Part shown: positions 51,172 through 61,823 of the stretch, in pieces | How positions within the stretch are numbered: the first letter of the stretch is position 1 | Layout of the letters: every line of letters begins with the position of its first letter | Source: Ascoidea rubescens DSM 1968 | Lineage: Eukaryota; Ascomycota; Saccharomycetes; Ascoideales; Ascoideaceae | Assembly: GCF_001661345.1 (NCBI RefSeq) | Contig: NW_017962916.1 | Location: 195,369-259,368 of the forward strand | Reading direction: 5' to 3' | Length of the DNA: 64,000 nt | Position numbers and translations under genes: made by a program | Notes under the pieces: model-generated | What the model was told of the DNA's origin: nothing | What the model saw: only the letters and a program-made list of their open reading frames with translations | The model's database searches: none

Positions 51172-54100
51172 ATGGCAGAACCAAGCAACACCAGTCCAAA
51201 CAATCTCGGTAACAAATCCAACAAATCTTCCAACAGAAACACTTTGGATGATGCCAGAAAACAGCCACCAAAGAAAACAAGACCAAGATCTAAGTCAATT
51301 GGTAATCCCAACAACACCTATAAATATCCCCTCAGCCACCTAAGCTCTTTTGCCAATTCTCTGCACTCCTCTCAAAGCGTTCTTCCTTCCCACTCTCAAT
51401 CCACCATAAAGACTCCACGAAACAGAGCTAGCTTTGAGCTCACCACCTCCAACCATCGTAATATGGATACCACTGATCCCTCCACCTTGTCGAATCTCTT
51501 TGCCAGCACCAGCACCACTGCTACTACCAATATCAACATCAACACCAAGAAAAACGCTCATAAAAACCATCCAATCAATGTACAGGCCAATACACCCACC
51601 ACCAACAATGGCAGCAATAGTAACAACAACAACTCTCACGATGTCTCCAATAATAATCAGATCAAATCTGGTAGATTTGCTTGGGTCAAGAAAATCATCC
51701 AGTCCAACAGATTATCTTCAACCACGAAGAAACACATCCCTCCTTTGTCAAACATCTCTAGCTCTTCCAATCATAACCCATACTTGAGAACTTCTCAATC
51801 TACAAACAATGTCGATAATTACCATAAAAGCAGCTGCAGAAATAATACTGCTAATAGTCCCAACAATCGTCATCATCACCATCGTCATAATAATAACAAT
51901 AAAAATACTGCCACTCATACTCCTAATAATAATAGTAATAATAATAAAAATACAAATTCAAGTAATCCGAAATCCACAAGAAATGGAAACAAACACAGGA
52001 AAAATAGAAAAATTATTTTAAATCAAAAATCTTCTGCTCAAAGCACTACTAATATTAACAATACTAACATAAACAACATTTATAAAGCTCCAAGATATCC
52101 AAATTCCATCAAATCAATTAAATCAATCCCCAATACTATAAACAGTTTCAATTATAGCAACTTTAATAACAACTATAACCATAGTATTGGTAACAACACA
52201 AATTATAACTATTACTTGTATTATCATGACATTAACTCGATAAACAACGATACTTTTAGTTTAAATGAAAACTATCAAAACTATCTCATTAATCATAATC
52301 TTAATCACAATAACAACAACAATAATTCTCTTTCATCAACTCACTCAACTTTGACTTTAAACTCTTCTGGTATAACTTCAAATTTCACAAACAATTTGAT
52401 AAACGCCTACACAAACTCACAAAACAACAATAACAATAACAATAACAATAACAATAACAATAACAATAACAATAACAATAACAATAACAATAATAATAAT
52501 AATAATAACAACAATAGTTTCAGAAATAATGATGTAAAATCTCTAATATCTTCCTTTGATAATGCAAAATCGATTTCCATTGAAAACGATGAACCTTTTG
52601 AAAACTCGAGTATGATAGTTAATATTCCTAGACATTCTTCCTTTTTGTTTGATAACAATGATTCCATAAATGATAACAGCTCAATTTTGAACAATGAAAA
52701 AATTATCTTGGATCAAGATTCTCAAAAAATCATTGATTTTAATAGCCAAAATCATAACGATAATACTAATCATCATAATGATGATATTAAAATGGATATC
52801 GATGCCAGTATTGAAATTAATCAAAATCAGAACGAATATGAAAACGCAATTGAAAATAAAAATAAAAATAAAAATAAAAATAAAAATGAAAATGAAAATG
52901 AAAATGAAAATGAAAGGGATAACGGTAATATTATTACTTGCCTTGCTGACTCTAATCAAAACAATAACAATGATGGAAATATAGATTTGGAAGACGATGA
53001 TAATATAACTCAAACTCAAAGTAACCTAGACGAAATAGATCATCATATTTTATCTTTAAATTCCTCACAATCAAACATAAAATCAATGAAAGGCTCAATA
53101 ATGACTTCAATATCATCTTACAAAGAACCGTCTATTTTTGATAGAAATTCCATCTTGAATCGTAACTTGAAAACAGTCATTAACGGAAATTTCTTACATT
53201 ACAACAACAATCACAATAATAATCGACATAATTCTTTCAACAACAATACTAATACAAATACAAATACAAATGCAAATACTATCATTAACACTAACACAAA
53301 TACTATTACTAATAATAATAATAATAATAATACCAATACTAATTACCATCAGAGTACTACTAATAGTCTAAAGAATGGAAGCAGTTTGACTGTGAATAGT
53401 ATTGGCTATGACTCTGATGATGAATTTGGATACACTCCTGCAACGTCAATTTCGTCAGCTACAATCCAAAGCTACCACTATTATTCTAATAGCAGTACAA
53501 ATAATAATTATACATATTCAAATCCGTTAAGAAACGCTATTGTTAATGGATCACAAGCTCATTCAACGGCTGCATCAATGACAACAAATGGGAATCAAAT
53601 TGACTCATCTTCTATAATCACGTTGGCCTCATCATCAAGAAACATTTTATATAGATCAAGATCATCAAGAAGATCTATTGAAACATTCAATTCATCTACT
53701 GTCGGTATTCCACCTTCAAGTATATTTGAACGATTGAACTATCAAAGCAATTATTATCTGAGTAACATTCCAAGCAACACACCAACTAATAACACGAATG
53801 ACAATAATATCACATCTACAAGCACAGTCGAAGAAGAAGATCTACTTTCTAATACAATTTCTAACGACTCCACGGCTAGAAACGAGACTCACAGCCTGGC
53901 AGAAGAAAATCATGACCATAACAATAACACTAATAATAACGGTCATAATGTCGATATTGATAATCATAATCATAATCATAATAACAATGATAATAATAAT
54001 AATAATAATAATAATAGCGAGATATCTCAAACTTTAAGTTCAGATACATTTACGATATTAAGAAGTAACCATTATTCAATAAGCAGTAGCTTAAACGTTA

Positions 54101-54291
54101 ATTTAAATAATGATGATTTAGTCAGTTTAAAAACTTATTATTCGTCAGGAAATGCATTGGCTAGTAATAGTAGTACTCATAATAACAATCATAGTAATAT
54201 TAATAATATTAATACAAATAGTAGCATTAATAATGCTAATAACAATTTTACTAGGACGAATGATGATTATGGTAGTTTAAAAAGTTTTTAG
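51172..54291 (+). CDS. Large Asn-rich protein of a poorly known fungal family
   Basis: From the ATG at 51172 (MAEPSNTSPNN) the product is 1039 residues, one of the most Asn-rich in the window, with a near-pure Asn run at about 419-448. Short conserved-looking islands are KKTRPRSKSIG near the start, SGRFAWVKKIIQ near 165, and late YDSDDEFGYTPATS, SSIITLASSSRNIL and SRRSIETFNSSTVGIPPSSIFE. The last two resemble segments of a family common to filamentous fungi (ITLASSSK, SVRALPPSSLF as I recall them), often mislabelled as a polycystin-like channel. There are no membrane helices. Function is unknown; the Ser-rich islands look like kinase targets. The start at 51172 was chosen for its context and for leader composition upstream. 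Confidence 0.65.
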   Translation: MAEPSNTSPNNLGNKSNKSSNRNTLDDARKQPPKKTRPRSKSIGNPNNTYKYPLSHLSSFANSLHSSQSVLPSHSQSTIKTPRNRASFELTTSNHRNMDTTDPSTLSNLFASTSTTATTNININTKKNAHKNHPINVQANTPTTNNGSNSNNNNSHDVSNNNQIKSGRFAWVKKIIQSNRLSSTTKKHIPPLSNISSSSNHNPYLRTSQSTNNVDNYHKSSCRNNTANSPNNRHHHHRHNNNNKNTATHTPNNNSNNNKNTNSSNPKSTRNGNKHRKNRKIILNQKSSAQSTTNINNTNINNIYKAPRYPNSIKSIKSIPNTINSFNYSNFNNNYNHSIGNNTNYNYYLYYHDINSINNDTFSLNENYQNYLINHNLNHNNNNNNSLSSTHSTLTLNSSGITSNFTNNLINAYTNSQNNNNNNNNNNNNNNNNNNNNNNNNNNNNNNNSFRNNDVKSLISSFDNAKSISIENDEPFENSSMIVNIPRHSSFLFDNNDSINDNSSILNNEKIILDQDSQKIIDFNSQNHNDNTNHHNDDIKMDIDASIEINQNQNEYENAIENKNKNKNKNKNENENENENERDNGNIITCLADSNQNNNNDGNIDLEDDDNITQTQSNLDEIDHHILSLNSSQSNIKSMKGSIMTSISSYKEPSIFDRNSILNRNLKTVINGNFLHYNNNHNNNRHNSFNNNTNTNTNTNANTIINTNTNTITNNNNNNNTNTNYHQSTTNSLKNGSSLTVNSIGYDSDDEFGYTPATSISSATIQSYHYYSNSSTNNNYTYSNPLRNAIVNGSQAHSTAASMTTNGNQIDSSSIITLASSSRNILYRSRSSRRSIETFNSSTVGIPPSSIFERLNYQSNYYLSNIPSNTPTNNTNDNNITSTSTVEEEDLLSNTISNDSTARNETHSLAEENHDHNNNTNNNGHNVDIDNHNHNHNNNDNNNNNNNNSEISQTLSSDTFTILRSNHYSISSSLNVNLNNDDLVSLKTYYSSGNALASNSSTHNNNHSNINNINTNSSINNANNNFTRTNDDYGSLKSF
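52420..52515. repeat. AACAAT repeat encoding an Asn run
   Basis: Tandem AAC/AAT codons in mostly alternating order encode about thirty consecutive Asn residues. Confidence 0.9.
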
Positions 54292-56627
54292 ATTATGATT
54301 TGAATCGAATATTCAATTAGTTGGATATTTTGATTTATTTTAATCAAATAACTTGAATAAATCAATTGATTGCTGAGGGTGTGATTAAAATTATTTTTAT
54401 TATTATAATATTTTTTTTTTTAATTCAATTTGTTTAATTTTGTTTGTTTCCAATTAACGATTGTGATTTGGTTTTATTATAGTTTTTTTTTTGTTAGTTA
54501 TTTTCTTATCATATTACTACTGATAACTTAATTTGTGTTTTCAATTTGGTTTTTTTATATTCTCTTTTTGTTTTTGTTTTATTATTTTAGTATTGTGATA
54601 TAATTAATCTTTTATTTACTCTGTTAACTTTATTTTTAGTTTTTTATTCTTGGGTTTTATCAACTAATTATTCCAATATATTCCAAATCTGGTGGTTATT
54701 TTCTTTTTGAGTCATCCGTTTTGCTTCAGTTTATCGGTTTAGTTTTTTGAAAATGAGTTATCGCTTTTTAGAAATTTTAAAAGCTGTCATTTATAAGTAT
54801 TGAACAATATTGTTGCTGTTATCGCTGCTATAAATATTATTGATTGACGTTATTTATGAATTTTTTAATTTAATTTGATTCAATTTAATTCAACTTAATA
54901 CAGTTATGGTTTTTCTTTTAATATGTTTTAATAAATATGTTGAGTATATAACACCCTTTTCAGTAAACAATATTTTCTATTCGTTTCTTTTTTCTCCTTA
55001 ATTCCCCTTTGTTAAAGGTTTCTACCAATTCAGGCTCGATAATCGTAAAACTGGTTGAAGATTGAAAAGCTTAGCTGAAATTTAAATATGTGGAATTGAG
55101 TTTGGAAAATGGTAAAAACAAAACTTGAGATACAATAGGAGACATCAACTGTAGTTAGCGTATTGTAATGAATTACTGCTCCCACATCATCCGCATCAAA
55201 AAGACTCTTTTTGTTTTCAGAGGTAAAACATATGATAACTGAAGTATTTTCAGAGTATTACTACTCTTTGATAATTAGATAATCATACCCTATTGTGGTT
55301 CAGCCTCAGTGATGTACATTAAGCGGGAAAAGTGATCCATTGGAATACCGAAACTACAGCAGATTACCTTCAAAAAAGCTAAATTGCAAAGCGAATCCCG
55401 AAATAAAAGCGATAATGCAAGTGTTATCAATGTTTGAATGTTATTCTTGTTGTAACACAAAGAGATACCTCACCATCTCATAGAATATTTCCTTTTCCTT
55501 CTCACGTCCCGGTTAAATCCTATTTAGTGAGAGAATTCCAAGATAAAGCATGCTCTTGGAAGAACAGTCAGGTACTGTCCCACAAAAAATAGAATGAAGC
55601 AACACAACACAGAAAAGGCTTGAAACAATCTAGAAAAACGTAGAAAAGATGTCGCAAAAAGTAGCAATCGCTCTAACAGCATCTCCAACCAGGGTGAAAC
55701 AAGTTTATATCGTCTTGGTTTATTTTTCCTCATTCTTCTTTTATGTCCGACTTTTACGTCCTCCTTTACGTCCTCCCTTTAAGTCCTTCACTAACAATAG
55801 AAAACAAGATTCAGAAAAACGGCTATGCACGTGTATGTACACGTGCTTTTAAATTGGTTATATCCTATTGGTGCACAAATACGAGATAACTCAGCGTCTT
55901 CTGCAAAGTGTGCGCTAGTATGCATTTTAAACGGTTTTTCTCGTATTTATGCATTTATCCGAATTGGGCATAACTGCGTTTTTTGTGTTTGGATTGGTTT
56001 GTGTTGGATATTTCTCTTTTGGTTCTCGATTTGCATTGCTTTTGCTTTTTTTGTGATTTAATTGAATTTTTTATTTCCTTTTTCTCTGTAAAAAAAATGT
56101 CTTTGCAACTGCATTTCGAGTTTCTCGGCCTTGAGATTTGCTCTGTAAGAATATAAGAGCTGACTTTTTTCAATTAAAATCATGGGGCGAGATCGTGTGT
56201 CTTTACAAAACTCTTTGGAGGTTGGAAAAAGTTAAATTTCTCTTCTTTACTGGTTTTTAATATGAAGGACATTGCAGGATTTTACACACTCTTATCTCCG
56301 CTGGGCTTAAAACTAATATCGTTTGATTAAATGACAATTTATTTTATTAAATATTACTAATATTATTCGAATTACTGTAATAGGCTAATCCACTTAAAAC
56401 CGATTAATTAAATTCAAAAGGAAATAAAACCTTTTATTTAATCATAGTTTTAATTCATTTATATTCATAGAATATTATTTACCTGTAATTTATATAAATG
56501 TTATAAATGTTCTTGTTTCATTCTATTTATTTTTATAATTCTTTATTATTTTTTACCATCTTTTATTTTATTCATTAATACTAAGAACAATAGAAATAAA
56601 GCTCCTGGTACTTTTATTCATACGATA
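54292..56627. other. Long intergenic region before the OYE-like gene
   Basis: T-rich 3' flank to about 54960, then mixed sequence. At 55828-55833 and 55840-55845 two CACGTG palindromes lie 12 bp apart inside a near-perfect inverted repeat. A 67-codon open frame at 55649-55852 (begins MSQKVAIALTAS) has CACTAAC-AATAG-like splice signals in it, but neither reading matches a known protein. From 56240 on it is A/T leader. Confidence 0.5.
55828..55845. promoter_or_regulatory. Twin CACGTG palindrome
   Basis: CACGTG-TATGTA-CACGTG, with centres 12 bp apart. The 18-bp unit is nearly self-complementary. A pair of bHLH dimer sites about one helical turn apart could be bound co-operatively. The nearest downstream start is about 780 bp away, so the target gene is uncertain. 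Confidence 0.55.
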
Positions 56628-58034
56628 ATGAACATAAAATTGTCTAGCCAAATATTTTCAAATGAGAAGAATTTCTCAAATAAAATTTCAACTTTAGTCG
56701 GTGATATTCAACTTTCAAATAACACTATTAAACAATCAAATACTACTGAAAATAATAGCCACATTTATAAATATAAATACAATTGCAAGTACAATTACAA
56801 TCATACTGATACTGAAAAGAAAATTGCAAGTAAAGATAAAAATAATAAAAATAATAAAAATAATGATAATAACAAAGTTAGTCTTAATTATGGTTTAGCT
56901 GATTCAAATCTCTTTAATCCAATACAAGTTGGTAATATGTTATTACAAACTCGTTTGGTTATTTGTCCCTTATCAAGATGCAGAGCAACAGTTGATAACC
57001 TTCCCTCAAATCTAATGTATCACCATTATATTCAAAGATCTTTAACTCCCGGCACTTTAATAATCAGTGAAGCAACTTCAATTTCTCTCAATATTGGTGG
57101 CACTGATCATAATCCTGGAATTTATAATGAAAGACAAATTTATTTATGGTCTAAAATCATTTCCAAGATTCACAAAAACAATTGTTTTTTTTTTATCCAA
57201 TTACAAGGTCATGGAAAAATTCAGCCATTAAATAAATTGAATGATTTAAATTCAAATACCGATTGGTCAAACTTACCAAATGATTTAAAATTCCAATTGT
57301 ATAACAGATATTATTTCATTGCTGCTCAAAATGCAATTTTAGCTGGTGCTGATGGTATTGAAATTTCGGTTTACCATTATCTTTTACTAGTTAATTCTTT
57401 GAACTTACCTTGTTTCCAAAATGATAAATCATTAAATAACAATTTGAAAGTAATCCAATCCTTTTTGAAATTATGTGACCAAATTATTGGCAAAGTTTCA
57501 ATTGAAAAGTTTGCTTTAAGATTTGGGTTTTTGAATAGAATCCAAATTTCTTTCATTTTAAATCATTTTAATAAAAAAAATTTAAAATTAGCATATATCT
57601 CAATTATTGAACCACGAATTAAGAATATTCATAGCTCAAGTGAAAACTCAACTCAAAGCAACGATTGGATTTATAGTTATTATAAAAATGGCATCGTATT
57701 AAGATCCTCATCATATTTTGATAATTATCAGGAAACAAATTTCAAAACCCTTAAGGCCCATATAAACTCAAACAATAGAACTTTAATTGGGTGTGGACGA
57801 TATTCCACTTCAAACCCTGATCTTAATTTAAGATTATTCAACAATTTGAAATTGAATCCCTATAACAGAATGACTTTTTATACAAATACTTCGTTAGGCT
57901 ATAATGACTTTTCTCATTTGTTTGAGAACGAAAATTCCCCATTTTATGATAACGAAACCAATCAAAACTTTTCATCTCTTGAACCAATTGATCTAGGCGA
58001 TTATTTATCAAAACATCCTGAATTGGAGTTCTAG
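56628..58034 (+). CDS. Old Yellow Enzyme family protein with a degenerate active site
   Basis: The 468-residue product has an unrelated Asn/Lys-rich head (1-95) and then an OYE barrel: LFNPIQVGNMLLQTRLVICPLSRCRA, ISEATSISLNIGGTDHNPGIY, FFIQLQGHGK, and near the end GCGRYSTSNPDLNLRLFNN and NRMTFYTNTSLGYNDF. True OYEs reduce activated C=C bonds with NADPH using FMN. In the substrate strand, where OYEs read EIHxANGYL, this one reads EISVYHYLL (245-253), so the His/Asn pair that binds substrate is lost, and the following RTDxYGG flavin-loop sequence is also missing. The gene is intact, so a divergent or non-catalytic paralogue is likely rather than a fresh pseudogene. Start is the first ATG. Confidence 0.82.
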   Translation: MNIKLSSQIFSNEKNFSNKISTLVGDIQLSNNTIKQSNTTENNSHIYKYKYNCKYNYNHTDTEKKIASKDKNNKNNKNNDNNKVSLNYGLADSNLFNPIQVGNMLLQTRLVICPLSRCRATVDNLPSNLMYHHYIQRSLTPGTLIISEATSISLNIGGTDHNPGIYNERQIYLWSKIISKIHKNNCFFFIQLQGHGKIQPLNKLNDLNSNTDWSNLPNDLKFQLYNRYYFIAAQNAILAGADGIEISVYHYLLLVNSLNLPCFQNDKSLNNNLKVIQSFLKLCDQIIGKVSIEKFALRFGFLNRIQISFILNHFNKKNLKLAYISIIEPRIKNIHSSSENSTQSNDWIYSYYKNGIVLRSSSYFDNYQETNFKTLKAHINSNNRTLIGCGRYSTSNPDLNLRLFNNLKLNPYNRMTFYTNTSLGYNDFSHLFENENSPFYDNETNQNFSSLEPIDLGDYLSKHPELEF

Positions 58035-58462
58035 GTATATTCTTTTTTTCTTTCATTTTTATTTCCTTATATAAATTTATATTCCAATCGAAAGTACTTA
58101 ATTCTATTATCATTATTTCTTTACTCAACTATATCATTCTTTCTGCATTTAATATATTCGAAATTACGCCCACAATATACTAAACATAGACTACGAGTGA
58201 TTCTACTAATGCTGTAGGTGTCTTTTATTGTCGAGAGCAAGATTTCTTCTTTAAAATAGCAGCTAATTAGATAGTTCTTTATTGTATTGTTTAAAGAAAC
58301 AGCAGTTCATTTTAGAGATAAACACTCGATTTAAGTTTCAGCCCACGCTTTTTTTTTGTATTTTTTTGATTCTGTAACAATTCAAATTTCAAAACAGAGA
58401 CAAAAAGAACATAGTAATTATTGAGTGAATATTTGTTAATTGGTTTGATTGCAAGAGGAAAA
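58035..58462. other. Intergenic region before BRL1
   Basis: A/T-rich, no GC island and no recognised motif; it ends in an A-rich leader directly before the BRL1 ATG. No gene is seen. Confidence 0.55.
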
Positions 58463-60055
58463 ATGTCGAACGAAATAGAAAACTTGATTCATATGCTATC
58501 CATAAGAGATGAGTTTGATCAGAATTATAATGGGTCAGGAGAGCAAGATAGAAACCATCAAGATTCCCACCAACTTAGATTTGATTTACTTGATGAGGAC
58601 GATGATGTTATAATGCTTGAAGATGAAAATGATGAGATACGAGAGATAGATCCCAATGATCCCAGTTATAAATACAGCTATCAATATCAGTCTAAAGAAG
58701 AGGTTGAAGACATCATTATTAGCCCAAAGAGTGAAAATCAATCTATTTTGACAATTATTAAGAATAATAGCAAACTAATTTTGAGTCCCACAAAGATAGG
58801 AGTTAAGTTGGCTTTAAATCAGAAACCGGTCAGTAGATTGATGATTGAATACCCAGTAGAGGATAATAATAATAGAAATAAGAAGGAAAATAAAATAAGA
58901 TTTATAAATGAAAACCAAAAAGATGAATCAGTAAATAATCAAATAAATAACCAAATAAATAATCAAATTGTGAAATTGAACAATCCTACTTATAATGATC
59001 ATATTCATAATAATGATAATGATGTTGACGACAACAATGGTAGAGGGGCTGGGGTTTATAACAATTTCAGTCAATCACTCTTCTCATCTTCTGGGCAATA
59101 TTTTGTAGAAGAGCCAGAAAGTGGTGATGATTTTAATCAAAGCAATAATTATGACTATAATAATCATAATAATGATAATGATAACAATAACGGCTATATT
59201 GGTAACTTTAATGGTAATAAAAAGTTCAATTATAACAATAACAATTTTTTCAATAAGTACAACAATGATAATGTCAATTCCACCTTTCAATTGAGCCCTA
59301 GCGATAACTCCAATTTGTTTCCTAATCAACCTGAGTTGGTTTCAAATCCCTCGTTTCAAATTCACAATCACTATTACTACAATTCTAAAGATCCAGTGAA
59401 TAGAAACATCCAAAGTTTACAGAAAAATGAAATGAGCTATTCCAATGAATTAAATCATTCAAATGAAATCAGTAATATAGATAAACATGCCCATGAGATA
59501 ATAGGTTATAGACAAGAGTATGATAGCTTGAGCAATATTGAAAATCTTCCCCAACCATGGAAATCCTCATCAGCTCCCAAGTATCATTTACCTTATGTAT
59601 TATCTTCATATTTGCAGTTTTTTTGCAATTTCTTGACAACAGGATTTATCCTCTTTTTAGGACTAAAACTTTACCAGAGCATTAAATCTGATATGATGAT
59701 ACAACTTCAGGAAAAAAAGGAGAAATTGTTGCTTTCAAAGGAAATCTGTCTTAACAATTATATAAGAAATCACTGCGAACCCGAAAAAGTTGTGCCAGCA
59801 TTGATCAATGACTGTTTAGAGTGGAAGAGGTGTTTAAATCGAAATCCCGAGTACATAGATGGATCATCAAGCTTGGTTGCCCATATTTTGGGAGATTTTG
59901 TCAACTCGTTAATCGAGCCTATTGGATTGAAATCAGTTTTGTGCTTATTTCTCTGGATATTCATCTCTAATATCGTCTTTGGATATATCAGAGGAGTGAC
60001 CTATTTTGGTCGAAGTATTGCTAACAGTGTGAAAACGAATAAAAAGGATCAGTAA
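58463..60055 (+). CDS. BRL1: Brl1-like nuclear envelope protein (Brr6/Brl1 family)
   Basis: The 530-residue product is acidic and Asn-rich to about 370. It then has the Brr6/Brl1 C-terminal domain (PF10104): a membrane helix in YLQFFCNFLTTGFILFLG, a luminal loop with four Cys (EICLNNY, RNHCEPE, NDCLEW, KRCLN) that pair as disulfides, and a second helix in LCLFLWIFISNIVFGYI. The family sits in the nuclear envelope/ER and is needed for nuclear pore assembly, apparently by fusing the inner and outer membranes, and for membrane lipid balance. The long N-terminal region favours Brl1 (471 residues in S. cerevisiae) over Brr6 (197). The start is the ATG at 58463 in the good AAAATG context; no upstream ATG is in frame. 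Confidence 0.9.
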   Translation: MSNEIENLIHMLSIRDEFDQNYNGSGEQDRNHQDSHQLRFDLLDEDDDVIMLEDENDEIREIDPNDPSYKYSYQYQSKEEVEDIIISPKSENQSILTIIKNNSKLILSPTKIGVKLALNQKPVSRLMIEYPVEDNNNRNKKENKIRFINENQKDESVNNQINNQINNQIVKLNNPTYNDHIHNNDNDVDDNNGRGAGVYNNFSQSLFSSSGQYFVEEPESGDDFNQSNNYDYNNHNNDNDNNNGYIGNFNGNKKFNYNNNNFFNKYNNDNVNSTFQLSPSDNSNLFPNQPELVSNPSFQIHNHYYYNSKDPVNRNIQSLQKNEMSYSNELNHSNEISNIDKHAHEIIGYRQEYDSLSNIENLPQPWKSSSAPKYHLPYVLSSYLQFFCNFLTTGFILFLGLKLYQSIKSDMMIQLQEKKEKLLLSKEICLNNYIRNHCEPEKVVPALINDCLEWKRCLNRNPEYIDGSSSLVAHILGDFVNSLIEPIGLKSVLCLFLWIFISNIVFGYIRGVTYFGRSIANSVKTNKKDQ

Positions 60056-60218
60056 AGTGCTATAATAGCTGAGCAATAACATAGTATACATGGTATATAA
60101 GTGATATAATACAAAATTGATATCCATAAATAAAATAATCTATAAGTGATATAATAACGATATAACAATTCAATAAAACACGAAAGTGGAACAAAATGCG
60201 AAAACAAAAAAAAAATTG

Positions 60219-60224
60219 ACGCGT
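60219..60224 (+). promoter_or_regulatory. MCB box (ACGCGT) before CTF4
   Basis: ACGCGT lies 122 bp before the CTF4 start. It is the binding core of MBF (Mbp1/Swi6), which drives G1/S transcription of replication genes in yeasts. ACGCGT is rare in AT-rich DNA and CTF4 is a replisome gene, so G1/S control is likely, though only one copy is present. Confidence 0.6.
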
Positions 60225-60345
60225 TTTGAAAAGTTTCGTGGCTGATTCCGAAAAGAGACACAGCTTTGCTGTTTCTGTTTTTTCTGTTGTTTCTGCTTTT
60301 GTTGGATCATCTCCAGAAGACAACTTTACTTGCCTAAAGCCCAAT

Positions 60346-61773
60346 ATGCCCAGCGATGACTCTGGTGCCTTGATTCAGACCATTGCTTCTTCAGGCAAAG
60401 TGCTTCCTCTCTATTCCAGCGACCACTCGAAGATTTTGGTATTGAAGAAGACTGGTGCTCTCAGAATCTTGGACTTGCCTCAGAAAGACCACGACGACTT
60501 TGAAATCATCGACGATGCCACCAATTTTGATATCTCCAAGTCCAACAGCTTGCTTTCGGTTATCAACGTCACTGGAGAGTTGGAAATCTATGCCCTCACA
60601 GACTCTCTCAAGAATCTCCAGTACCAAAAGAAACTTTACAGGAACTCTGAGCCCTTGAGGGACTTGAAAATTATCAAAGAAGTGGGAAATAGTTACAAAA
60701 TCATAGCAGCTGGTGATAATCTCGATCTAGTCTTATTGTCTTTCAATTTTAACCTTGAGTTTTTCGAAATTGAGGACTTGAATATTATCAAATTGCAATT
60801 GCCTGATACAGTTCATTCCTTATCTTACAACCAATTTACAAACGTGTTCTCTGTTACGCTATCAAAGGGCGATATCCAATTTTATGAAGTTAACGAAAAC
60901 ACTTCTATTGCCTTGAATAATGGAAACAAAAACGATGACTACAACGACAACGAAATTAATGCTCAAAGACCAACTTTGCTCAAAACTCTCAATGGTTACT
61001 TTTCCTCGTTAGTTTACCAAGCTGATTTGGATATTGGCGAAATTTTGCAAGAAGAGCTAACTGAAGACGATATAATTCGAAATAACATTGAATGGAATCC
61101 AATTAATGGCTCTCAATTTGCTATTCCTTGCAAAACGAGAGAAATTAGAATTTTTGATTCGATTAATTACAACAATGTCTTCACCTTATTAAACTGTCAT
61201 AATGCTGCCATAATCGAGATTAAATGGTGTCCATTTAATTCAAACTATTTAGCTTCCGTTGCTTTGGACAACTCTCTTGTCATTTGGGACCTAACTAAAC
61301 GACAAAAATTAATAACTAAAAACTTATCAAATGATTATAAAATAACAAACATAACCTGGGGTCTTAATTTTAATAATCCTTCAAAAGTTAACCTAGCTTT
61401 AGGCACCTTCCAAGGTGATATCCTAATATTTCAGAATATATTGTTTGCTGAAAAGATTCAGTCCAATACTAATAATACTAATAACAACAATAACAATCTC
61501 ATTAACGGTAAATCTACTACCAACAACAATGCCACTTTCAATACAAACATTTCATCATTATTTGACAATGATCTTTTCAGTGACGCCTCTTTTACCGAAA
61601 CTCAAAAACCTACTGATAACCTTCCTAAGATTGTTCAAAAAGATGGTTATGATTTTATAGAGGATGATGATATTATTGATGATGATTTACTATCCAAGCA
61701 AAATAACAAACGTACAAGAAAAGAATTTGAAGAAGAAAATCTCACGTTTAATCTCAATAATCTCAATAACCTC

Positions 61774-61823
<50 letters not shown>

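Noticed and set aside
55649-55852. Possible small gene starting MSQKVAIALTAS, with CACTAAC and AATAG splice-like signals
   Set aside because: Neither the unspliced nor the spliced reading resembles a known protein, and the donor would not fit the yeast consensus.
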